Source: Notolepis coatsorum
Lineage: Eukaryota; Chordata; Actinopteri; Aulopiformes; Paralepididae
Direction: 5' to 3'
NCBI GenBank assembly: GCA_963971535.1
Contig: OZ020598.1
Coordinates: forward strand, 103,100,924-103,164,923
DNA: 64,000 nt
The position numbers and the translations under genes were made by a program. The notes under the pieces were generated by a model. That model ran no database searches. It was not told the origin of the DNA and worked only from the letters and a program-made list of their open reading frames with translations. This document shows positions 30,091 to 39,045 of this stretch, in pieces (the stretch's first letter is position 1; every line of letters starts with the position of its first letter).

Positions 30091-31505
30091 TGTAACTGAG
30101 GGGTACAATTCCCTGACTGTATGGTTAGATATGATACTTACTACCACTACCTCTTGTACTTTAGACTCTGGCCACCCAGTACTAGGTATGAATATGTTGA
30201 ACACTCCCACCTGATAAACGGATCCAACACAAATGTACCAAATCGAAAGTTTGAGTTTTAATACATAGCAAAAGGTATGTACAACGATCACTTAATTACA
30301 TTTATGATTTGAAATAGTATGCACTTTTATGGCAAATGAGTATTCGTAGGTAGATCAATATCGAATGTCCAATCTCTGATTGCGCAGGAAGCAAATATAC
30401 AACCTGGAATATTTAGGGAACAATAGCGATGATACTTGAATGATTATATAGCTGGATACACTAGGGGAAGGTTCCGACTGCTTGTAGGACAGCTGGAGGG
30501 GGGGGGGGGGGTTAGAGAGTCACTGGCTGGATCCCGTCTGGCCGAGGGTATCTTGGGAGAGTCCACAGTTGTGCGACACGGTGCCCAACGATCCTCGATC
30601 CACAGATGAATGCAGTTGGACCCTCTGTGGCCGGCGTCCTCCGGTCCACGACGGAGAGACGTGAGGCGACCTCACTGTGCAGAGCGCCGTCTCACCTGTC
30701 GTCCTCTCCGGGGGGGTATTTCCAACACACCGCAGTGTTGGCCTTTATCCATAGAATAATCAAAGTACTCAAAGCATAATCCAAGCCGGGGAAGGCTAGC
30801 CGTCGTCGGTAGAATAATCCAATATACAGGTCCACTCGCTCTTTGGCCTGGAGCTCCTCGGGTGCAGCTTCACGTGGGGTCAACCACCCTGGATAAGCGT
30901 CCAGCTGATGCCCGAAACGATGGGGGTGCTGATTACTATAGAACTCTTACCGCACGAGGCACTATATATGAATAGACTATTATTAGCTTAATAGAATACG
31001 TCCAACTCGACGATATAGTGCCAAATATGACTATTCAAATATTAATATACACGATGTCTCAATGCCGATACTGGGCCGAATTGGCCTTACTGCCCACACG
31101 TGGTTCGCGGGGAGGCTTTTGCGTCTGTCACTCTGTTGGAGGGTAAGGAACTGGACTAAAAGAAAGTTCTACTTTAATAGCGCAGTATATATACGCACTA
31201 TGGACAAATAGTACCATTAGTGGTGCGGTAGACATATTCCTACGCGGAACTAGGACTTGTCCATACATGTTGAGCGGTACGATTGAACTTGGTCTGAGGG
31301 GTATGGCGACCTGGCACCAAGGTCTCGTCCAATGGTAGAATGGAGACTATTATGGGATGTTCAGTAGACTAGAAGGGATATTCAATGCATATTGTACAAG
31401 GAATATACAAGGGATATCAGGGGATATCAGGGGATATACAAATACAATTAAATATATATATATAAATAAATATATATATTCGGTTTAATCTGATCCTTCA
31501 GAACA
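30091..31505 (-). repeat. BEL/Pao 5' LTR
   Basis: Same length as the 3' LTR and nearly identical. On the minus strand transcription would start within this LTR and run towards 29875. Confidence 0.97.
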
Positions 31506-31510
31506 ACAAG

Positions 31511-32227
31511 TATACATGACAAAGTACCAGAGACTTGAACTAGTACACACACAAGACAAAGTCCAATATACAATAATCAAACTATGTGAAATAGCTAAGA
31601 ATAGTTAACTGTACACAACTATATGGCCACACATTTGTTCATACATGCCTAATTGAACAGCTAACTAAATGGATGTTGATACATAATAATGTTGTTACAA
31701 TGCACAAGTCCCAGTACAGAGTATGACAGCGCCTATTAATATGGACGGTTGCCATTAAATTAATTATTCAATGTGCATTCTGCATCCATTCAGCTTCCAG
31801 TCTGCTTCAGAGGTAATTATGTGATGGATCACGGTTTATGTGGGTTTTATTTTAGTTTATTCTAGTGTGCTTATTTTGGGTTTTCTCTGGTACCAGACAC
31901 CAGTTAATTGCCAATGCGGCATGGCAGGTGTGTGGGCTTTATTGGTGTCAGGTGTGCAGTGCCTTTAAGTAGGCTTGGTTGACTGTGTCTGGATGCTTGT
32001 CCATACTCTGTAGTCTACATTGTTATTGAACAGAAACAAGTTACCTCTAGCCTTGTGAACTGAAGACGCTAAAGGAACCACAGGTGAGTTAATATGTATA
32101 TGAATCTTCAACAATGAATAATATTTACTATTCAGCAGTGGCTATTTCTGCTGACTATTGTGGTCTGGAGGTACAGTTCTCGACTTCTCGTTTGGTTACA
32201 TGTTGGTCCCTGTTTGATCCTAGGCCC
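31511..32227. other. Unassigned; possible non-coding exon or LTR remnant
   Basis: 31795-32082 reads like transcribed sequence ending AACCACAG followed by a good donor GTGAGTTAA at 32083, but no start codon or open frame supports a gene. 31511-31795 is AT-rich with nothing recognisable. Confidence 0.25.
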
Positions 32228-32763
32228 TTTCGTGACTGTGATGCACAGAGTGAATACACAGTCCCTTGTCCAACCATGTAAAATTCCTACAATTATGTCC
32301 GTCTCGCTTTTCTCTATCAAAACGCTTCTCGTACAAGTATCGCAGAGAAATTTCAAAGGTACTCACAGTTGCACGAGGGTTTCGAACAGACAAACGCTAG
32401 GGTTTGAAAGCTCAGCGTTGCTAATAAACATTTTCAATAATTTTTATAAACTGGTCAACACTGCTCAAAATGGCTTTAGCTGCCTGATGCGCCTGCGCTG
32501 TGATCACAGGCACCCAACGCCGGAAATAAAGCTGTGTTGACCAGTTTATAATTTTTTTTTAAATGTTTATTAGCAACACCGAGCTTTCAAACCCTAGCGC
32601 TTGTCTGTCCGAAACCCTCGTGCAACTGTGAATACCTTTGAAATGTCTCTGTGATGTACGAGAAGCGTTTTGATAGAGAAAAGCGAGACGGACTTAATTG
32701 TAGGAATTTTACATGGTTGGACAAGGGACTGTGTATTACCTCGGTGCATCACAGTCACGAAAG
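32228..32763. mobile_element. Foldback element with ~235-bp inverted arms
   Basis: Arms 32228-32462 and 32529-32763 are inverted copies with few differences (for example CATGTAAAATTCCTACAATT in one arm and its complement near 32700). The loop is about 66 bp. The RNA or DNA would form a long hairpin. No coding region or clear TSD. Confidence 0.8.
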
Positions 32764-32894
32764 GGGCTAGTTTGATCCCAGTTCTAGACTTTGGTTCTGG
32801 GGGTTGAGGTAAATAATCTATTTGGAATATTAATTAATATGATTTACATTATCTACCATTCTCTAACCCCCCCTCCCCATGTAAAATAATGCTG

Positions 32895-32917
32895 TATATA
32901 CTGTATATATTTATTCT

Positions 32918-32950
<33 letters not shown>
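32895..32950. repeat. (TA)n microsatellite
   Basis: TATATATA tract at about 32921-32948 in AT-rich DNA, next to the solo LTR. Confidence 0.85.
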
Positions 32951-32951
<1 letters not shown>

Positions 32952-33005
32952 ACACATCTGTCTGTACATAACTGCATATAATCCTTTTTACATATCTGTA
33001 GATAC

Positions 33006-33692
33006 TGTAGCGACCCTGGGATTTGGGTCGGTTGGTCAGCCGAGCTGTCACTCTGCATTCTGCCAACCTGGGGCTGGCGACGACTGGCCTGTGTATTTTC
33101 CCCAACAGAGTTTGACTTCCGCGTTCGGTTTGCACGATCTGATTGGCCACTGACGTTTCTCTCAGCGGCAATCGCGTTACTCCTAACAAACTGGTTAAGC
33201 TTGGCGACTCTTTCGAAGTTGCTCTCTTTTGAAGTTGGTTAAGGTTAGTTGGTTAAGGTTAGGGTTAGTTGGTTAAGGTTAGGGTTAGTTGGTTAAGGTT
33301 GGGGTTAAGGTTAGGGTTAGTTGGTTAAGGTTAGGGTTAGGGTTAGGGTTAGTTGGTTAAGGTTAGGGTTAGGGTAACAGCCTGCTGGCGCGATTGTTAG
33401 GAGTAACGCGATTGGCGCTGAAAAAAACGTCAGTGGCCAATCAGATCGTGCAAACCGAACGCAGAAGTGAAACTCCGTTGGGGGAAATTTACACGCGGCA
33501 GGGACTGACCTAGAAAAGGTATAAGAGGGTGTGGCACCTAGGGTACGGCCTCGTGAGGCATGGGGAAGTGGTAGCGATGAGTCACGTGTATACTGTAACC
33601 TATGCACCTGTGTTGTAATAAAGAAGCAAACAGTGAGAACTAACACCTGCCTCAAGAGTCGTCAATAATGTTTTAAACCTTGAAACATTACA
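33006..33692 (+). mobile_element. Solo LTR, 687 bp, 4-bp TSD
   Basis: Begins TGTAGCGACCCTGGGAT and ends CTTGAAACATTACA, with ATAC on both sides (33002-33005, 33693-33696). Near the 3' end there is a TATA-like GGTATAAGAGGG (33519) and AATAAAG (33618). A related fragment is at 55930-56176. The middle holds a large hairpin with a (GGTTAGGGTTAGTT)n loop. It sits in a unit of the 110-bp satellite. Confidence 0.7.
33101..33483. repeat. 90-bp inverted arms around a telomere-like minisatellite
   Basis: Arms 33101-33190 and 33394-33483 pair (shared TGATTGGCCACTGACGTTT and complement). Between them 33232-33375 is built of GGTTAAGGTTAGGGTTAGTT units. The whole block is an insertion or expansion within the LTR. 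Confidence 0.8.
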
Positions 33693-33728
33693 ATACTATA
33701 TCTATATATGTACGTACATATCCCTTAC
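33693..33728. repeat. Left half of a 110-bp satellite unit
   Basis: ATACTATATCTATATATGTA then CATATCCCTTACT equals the reverse complement of satellite sequence; the other half resumes at 36893 on the far side of the LINE. Confidence 0.65.
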
Positions 33729-34176
33729 TGAATTGATTGATTGAAAAGTTTATTAACAGATTGCAGAATGGGTACAGTACAGTACATCTCAATACATACA
33801 ATTGTTAAGGGGATGCAGACCAGAGAAAGACTTTCGTCTTGTTTACATCAGGGTCCCCCATTGTCAATTCATCATAACATATATGACATACATGACATAC
33901 AGATAGACAGTACTGCTACATCTATACATTTATGACATATCAGATTTGCAAATACAGTACTGTTTGTGATACAAAAGTGTCCAGAAAAGGAGTGTATATA
34001 CATTTGGCGTAGAAACTGTACATTGGAGGAGGTTGGTGGGGTGGGGTTGGGTGGGTTGGGTGAGGGCTGTACATTGGAGGTGGGGGGGGGGGGTTGGGTA
34101 GGGGACACACACACATTTTACACTGTACATTGGAATATTGACAAAGCCTTACTTGGTCATTTACTGTACAACTAGG

Positions 34177-35446
34177 TTAGGACATTTGTAGGGGCCAGTT
34201 TCGAATTGCAGTCTCACGTAGGTGTTTTTTGAGAGTGTTTTTGAAGGTGGGTAGTGATTCACATTCCTTTACAGCTTTAGGCAGGGCGTTCCACATTGAT
34301 GTGGCATAATTGCGAAACGTGTTTAGTCCCTTGTTTGAGCCGAATCTGGGTTTTACATGATTTGTGGAGCTCCCTCTGGTGTTGTGATCGTGGTATTCAC
34401 TGACCTTTGGGAAGTATTTTGACATGTACATGGGTACCTTGGTCGCGTAGTGTATCTTGTAGACCAGGCCCATTGCAAGTTGCTGTACTCTGTCGTCTAC
34501 TCTAAGCCATCCTAGGTTGTCAAAGTGGGCAGGGGTGAGGTGGGTTCTAGGAGTCAGGTCAAGTAGTAGTCTGACTAGCTTGTTTTGAGATGTTTGTAAT
34601 TTGTTTTTTAGTGCCTTTGAGGTGCTTTGGTACCATGAGGTGCAAGCATAGTCGTAGTACCCTTGAATGAGTGCTCCTGCTAGAGTCTTCAGGGTATTCT
34701 TGTTTACCAGAGAGGAGATCCGGTACAAGAATCGCGTTCGTTGGTTGACTTTTTTTATTACATTGGATGCCATTTTGTCACAGGAAAGATTAGCCTCTAG
34801 GATGGAACCCAGGTAGGTAATTTCATCTTTCCTTGTGATAATATTGTCACCCACTGTAACCGAGAAGCCGTCGGTCTTGCTGAGTTTGTTATTTGAACCG
34901 AAGAGAATGGACTCTGTTTTGCCCATGTGTAATGATAGTTTGTTGTCGGCGAGCCATATGCAGATTTTGCCTAGTTCCGAGCTGAGGGCTTTTTCAACCT
35001 GTAACTTGTTCTTGTCAGAGACCAGCAGGGCTGAGTCGTCCGCAAACAGGAACAAGTTGCAGTCACAAGCTGACGACATGTCATTTGCATAAATTAGGAA
35101 TAGTAGCGGTCCTAGTATGCTTCCTTGTGGAACACCACAGCTCACTGTGAGGGGGGGGGATAGGGTACCGTTTACTTCCACCATCTGTTCCCTCCCCTCC
35201 AGGTAGGATTGTATCCAGCTCACTGATAAACTATCAAAACCAATTGCTTTTAGCTTGTCAATCAGAATGGTGTGATTGACAGTGTCGAAGGCCTTTTGTA
35301 GGTCCAGCATGACCATGCCGCAGTATTTGCCCGCGTCCACCTCTTGTTTGATGTGGTCGTTCAAGTAGAGAAGGCATGTGTCAGTGGAGTGGGATGTTCT
35401 GAAGCCAGATTGGAATTCGTAGATTAGATTTTTTTCCGCGAGGTAC
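34177..35446 (-). pseudogene. LINE ORF2, RT catalytic part and C-terminus
   Basis: Open to 35446 on the minus strand; the first Met is at 35364. Counting from that Met: LDLQKAFDTVNH (20-31), LTVSCGVPQGSILGPLLFLI (72-91), the catalytic FADD at 107-110, then the CR1/L2-type C-terminus with NKLVRLLLDLTPRTHL, LGWLRVDDRVQQLAM, HDHNTRGSSTNHVKPRFGSN and WNALPKAVKE. Reverse transcriptase acting by target-primed reverse transcription. Separated from the upstream half by one missing base near 35448. Confidence 0.9.
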
Positions 35447-36674
35447 TTTCGATCTGTTCGTATACTATTTTTTCCATGACTTTCGAGATGGATGTAAGGA
35501 TAGAAACAGGGCGGTAGTTACCCGGGTCTAATTTGCTGCCCTTTTTGTGCAGGGGTGTTACTCTCGCAATTTTGAAGTCCTTGGGGACGTGTCCCTGTTT
35601 TATGGAGAGGTTTATTATGTGTGTGATGACTGGGGTGATGGCTGCTGCTGAGTCTCTGAGGAATTTGGAGGGGATGTTGTCATGGCCAGTGGCCTTGTTT
35701 GGTTGGAGGGCGCTCAGTTTTTTGAGTACCTCATCTGTAGTTACTATTTCCAGTTTGAAGTCGTCTTTGTGGACGCCTAGGTTCATGTAGTATGCTACTA
35801 TGTGTTCTACCCCATACTGCCCTGAGTGGGAGGGTAGTTTGTTTACCAGTGTTGTGGCTATGTTTGTGAAGAAAGTGTTTAAGTAATTGGCTACATCCAG
35901 CTTGTCTGTGATGAGCGTGTTGTCCGTCTTTATGTTTATGTTTGAGAACCTGGTTTTGAGTTTTTTACTGCAGCCTAGTTGATTGTTGAGTAATTTCCAA
36001 AGTTCACGTGGTTTATTTTTGTTTTCCTCGGTTTTGTCATTGATGACATTTTTTTTAGCAGTTTTGATCATGGAGTTTACGTCATTTCTTAGTCTGTTTC
36101 TTTCTAGTTTGAGTTCAGTCACGTGGTCTTGGAGTTCACTGCTCGTGCTTTTGGTAAGCTTTGACTGACTTTTACGAAACTCAGAGCATTTTTTGTCTCT
36201 GGCTTTCATAGCGGTCAGTATTTCAGTGTGCATCCATGGCTCAGCGCGATTTTTTACCCTGGTGGTTCTTAGGGGGGCCATTTTGTTTAGTATTGATGAA
36301 AATTTGGTTTTGAAGCCAAGCCAAGTTTCTTCAACCAGTGTACCATTGAGTTCATCTGACCAGTCCAGACTCTCCAGTTCAAGGTTAAAGGCCTCGCTAG
36401 AGTAGGTTTTGAGGTCTCTAGATGTGACTGTTTTGTGACAGCCAGCCTTTAGTTTTAGCTTTTTGCGGGTACAGAATATCATGTAATGATCACTTAACCC
36501 GCATGCTATAACCCCTTTACTGGAGATCTTGGACTTGTCAGAGGTCAGTATGAGGTCAATGGTAGTCTGAGTTGATTCACATATCCTTGTGGGTTGGGTG
36601 ATTAGTTGGCTGAGGCCGTGCAGATCACAAAACCTATTGAAGGATTTGAAGACGGGTGCATTTTTTTGTTGCAT
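35424..36674 (-). pseudogene. LINE ORF2, end of endonuclease and RT N-terminus
   Basis: Open for about 416 codons. The start shows the C-terminal part of an apurinic-type endonuclease: LITQPTRICESTQTTIDLIL and the catalytic SDH box in CGLSDHYMIF. A linker of about 200 residues rich in Lys/Glu follows, then RT blocks ALQPNKATGHDNIPSKFLR and FKIARVTPLHKKGS, NYRPVSILTSISKVMEKIVY. The frame is lost at GAAAGTACCTCG (about 35446), one base short of continuing into the downstream half. The endonuclease N-terminus is absent. Confidence 0.9.
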
Positions 36675-36892
36675 ATCCGTGTTCCAGTGTTCTAGTTATC
36701 GCTGCTGGTGGGACAAAACCTCATAACTCCAAAAACCCAACTTTTCAGCAGATGAAAAAAACGAACACAGATTTGAGGGTGAATAGAGTTACGAGGTTTA
36801 GACGGATGATTGGTGCTTTCCCATTGTGTAGACTTTGTAAAACCACACGCATGGAGGATGATTCTACTGAGTTGATAAAGCGTTCGCTGCTG

Positions 36893-37015
36893 GCCAGTAT
36901 GACTTATCTTAGTGTCTTTATACCTGTATCATTGTACATATTAATACTACAACTTTGTACATGCATCTGATTAGCACTATTACTAGTAGTACTACTTACT
37001 AGTAGCACTAATTTA
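36893..37015. repeat. Right half of a 110-bp satellite unit
   Basis: GCTGGCCAGTATGACTTATC through GTATCATTGTACATATTAAT is the reverse complement of the 19.9-20.7 kb satellite and of its flank at 19855-19930. Confidence 0.75.
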
Positions 37016-37027
37016 TATGTTATGTAA

Positions 37028-37175
37028 GGGATAATGTATAGCTACGAGGTCATTGTCGCAAAATAATTGACCGACACAGAGTTTAAAATACCGAGCCGCC
37101 TCGGCAAGGTGTTTTAAACGTCAGTGAAGGTCAATTATTTTGCAACAATGATCGAGTATAGCTATACATTATCCC
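37028..37175. mobile_element. 148-bp palindromic MITE
   Basis: GGGATAATGTATAGCTA at the left pairs with TAGCTATACATTATCCC at the right. The inner CAAAATAATTGACC and GGTCAATTATTTTG also pair, as do GTTTAAAATACC and GGTGTTTTAAAC, so almost the full length folds. No TSD is certain. A second inverted pair (TTATTACATGG at 37179 and CCATGTAATAA at 37475) may bound a neighbouring element. Confidence 0.75.
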
Positions 37176-37326
37176 GCTTATTACATGGCTAACTTACTAA
37201 CAATATACCTAATTCATTTTACATTGACTCGCAACAGTAACACTGGTTCTGGCTCCGCTGAGTGCTCGTCGCTCCGCCCCCCAGCAGCTTCCCCGGCAGC
37301 CGGCAGTTTGCACTGATGTCAGTGGG

Positions 37327-37403
37327 CTTGATTGCGAACAGCTGCGCACAGCGGTCATTATTGTGGGCTTGATTGCGAACAGCTGCACACAGCGGTCATT
37401 ATT
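37327..37403. repeat. 39-bp tandem duplication
   Basis: GGGCTTGATTGCGAACAGCT then GCGCACAGCGGTCATTATTGT occurs at about 37324-37363 and 37364-37403, with GCGC/GCAC the only difference seen. Confidence 0.85.
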
Positions 37404-37599
37404 GTCTGATAACTGACCTCTGACACGCGCTATTGACCAATCACAAGCAAGCATTTCGGCGAATGTGAAAACGCCATGTAATAAACCCACATTTTATATT
37501 ACTATTGTGCTTTACTTTTACATTTGCACTCTGATTGGATGCCAAATTTATTTTTGTACCGTACTTGTGCTGTATAATGACGATACATTTTATACATAC

Positions 37600-37768
37600 G
37601 AATCTAATCTAATAAATCTGAGAGCAGAATGAAGGACTGTGCCTAGAGGTCTCATTCAGAGTGGAAGGAGCAGCATTTCTATAAACCACGTCTCCATAAT
37701 CCAAGATGGATAGACTACCCTCTTTCTGCTAATCATAGAGAAGCTTGTTCTATTCCTGTACAAGAATT
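37600..37768 (-). pseudogene. LINE RT C-terminal fragment
   Basis: Minus strand encodes FLYRNRTSFSM and, after frame changes, ILDYGDVVYRNAAPSTLN and LHSALRF, standard landmarks downstream of the RT domain in fish LINEs. The companion upstream piece is at 38745-38925. Confidence 0.7.
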
Positions 37769-37769
37769 A

Positions 37770-37938
37770 TCATTGATTGATAACTTTATTAACAGATTGC
37801 AGAATGGGTACAGTAAGGGGATGCAGACCAGAGAAAGACTTTCGTCTTGTTTACATCAGGGTCCCCCATTTTCAATTCATCATAACATATGACATACACG
37901 ACATACAGATAGACGGTACTGCTACATCTATACATTTA
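37770..37938 (-). repeat. LINE 3' tail copy, cut at an element boundary
   Basis: (ATTG)n, CTTTATTAACAGATTGCAGA to CTACATCTATACATTTATG. It stops abruptly where TGCAGGGACCGAAATT begins. Confidence 0.8.
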
Positions 37939-38740
37939 TGCAGGGACCGAAATTAACTTTTTGACTCACCGGCCAGTGGCTGGTAGATGAGAGAAATCTA
38001 CCCGCCAAGCATATTTCTTACCAGTCAATTTTTTCTTTATTTTTTCTTTAATAAAATATATATATTATATAATCATACTTGTAGTTGTATTATCTGCGAG
38101 ACATCGCCACCACGCAACAAGTCAAAATGTTCGCTATCTGCAAACGGCTCCACTGTCTGTGTGTATACTCGAGTAGCTTCCAGCTCCAGCAAGGATTCTC
38201 CGGCGCTGCAGCTGGGCCCTATACTGTAGCCTCCAGCTCCAGCAAGGATTCTCCGGCGCTGCAGCTGGACCCTACTGGAGCTAACGTGTACTAGATAGCT
38301 ACCTATCCAACGGAGGTATTATGCACTACTAGACTTGCTGGAGAATTTGTTGATATCGGGAGCTATCAGTAGCTAGCCGGCTAGATAACGGACAATGCCT
38401 CATTATTAAACTAAACGTGAAAACAGCCATAGTACCGTTGTGGGCTAACTCGTATTCTGTTTGGCAATAACAATCAGCAGACTGCCCGGCCCGACTCTAG
38501 CCTCTCTGTTTACATGGGGTTGGGAGGGGCTGGAGGAGGGAGGAGCAGCGCGTTGCATGTCTGTGTGCTTGAGACAGCGAGTGAGAACTCCGCTAAGAAT
38601 TGGATCATGTTATTCGATCGGTTTTCACATGACTATTTCGTTGCCCGCCACATGGCGGACAGACCTCTCCGATATGCTAATCATTGTAAACAATATCTCT
38701 AGCCCTAGAGAACATTATTAAGTTTGTTTTGTTTGCATTA
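37939..38740. mobile_element. Unclassified element(s) starting TGCAGGGACCGAAATTAAC
   Basis: The start resembles a teleost DNA-transposon terminus; a complementary GGTCCCTGCA at 38922-38931 may or may not be its partner. Inside are a ~57-bp tandem duplication (38168-38275, CCAGCTCCAGCAAGGATTCT twice) and a 56-bp segment shared with the gypsy LTR (38418-38474). No coding region supported. Confidence 0.4.
38418..38474 (-). repeat. Segment shared with the gypsy LTR
   Basis: AACAGCCATAGTACCGTTGT followed by GGGCTAACTCGTATTCTGTT is the reverse complement of 39583-39638 inside the LTR (also 41897 and 50155 copies), about 56 bp with no differences seen apart from one base near the edge. Confidence 0.85.
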
Positions 38741-38744
38741 AGTA

Positions 38745-38925
38745 CTTAAGCTGCTTAATGCCAACAAGCACATCTTGCAGAACATTAAATGAGAGTTGCA
38801 GGTTATCATTGGCTAGTTGTACAGAAGGAGCAATACAATAAACAATAGTGACATCTGCATAAAGATGAACTTGACATCCATTCAAAGATGAAACAATCAT
38901 TCATATAAATGGTACAGGATTGGTC
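38745..38925 (-). pseudogene. LINE RT fragment around the catalytic box
   Basis: Minus strand encodes NGCQVHLYADVTIVYCIAPS and QLANDNLQLSFNVLQ. The YADD box has become YADV. The order relative to 37600-37768 fits one LINE copy split by later insertions. Confidence 0.7.
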
Positions 38926-39045
38926 CCTGCAGGACTTTTGTAATGGGTAAGAATTCTGAATGGGCTTTCCCAGTTTTCACATACTAGTATAAAATATTCT
39001 TTAAATAGAAAATTAATGAAGAAATGTATTTATTATTTAACAGAC

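Larger units (their letters stand above)
22391..31505 (-). mobile_element. Complete BEL/Pao LTR retrotransposon, 9115 bp
   Basis: Two 1415-bp LTRs (22391-23805 and 30091-31505) bound an internal region with gag-protease, RT-RNase H and integrase frames on the minus strand. The TSD is ACAAG (22386-22390 and 31506-31510). LTR ends on the + strand are TGTAACTGAG...CTTCAGAACA. By eye I found one LTR difference (ATGAACAAA versus ATGGACAAA near 23500/31200), so the insertion is very recent. Order PR-RT-RH-IN, two CCHC-like knuckles and the IPRLELCAA RNase H motif identify BEL/Pao. Gene order and strand agree with the primer site at the right LTR and purine tract at the left LTR. Two defects are visible: one TGA before RT and a 2-nt slip before integrase. 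Confidence 0.97.
33729..36700 (-). mobile_element. CR1/L2-group LINE, 5' truncated, ~3 kb
   Basis: Longest copy of the LINE whose 3' tails occur throughout the window. It contains the end of the endonuclease, the RT region, a C-terminal domain and a ~445-bp 3' UTR ending in (TCAA)n. It is truncated inside the endonuclease near 36700, typical of incomplete target-primed reverse transcription. Satellite halves on each side show that it landed inside a 110-bp unit. 36701-36892 is transitional sequence I cannot assign. Confidence 0.85.

Noticed and set aside
33236-33375. True telomere or chromosome end
   Set aside because: Degenerate GGTTAGGGTTAGTT units lie internally within an LTR, with unique sequence on both sides.
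38922-38931. GGTCCCTGCA as the partner end of the element starting at 37939
   Set aside because: Only ten bases match and the intervening DNA includes an unrelated LINE fragment; kept as a possibility, not a call.
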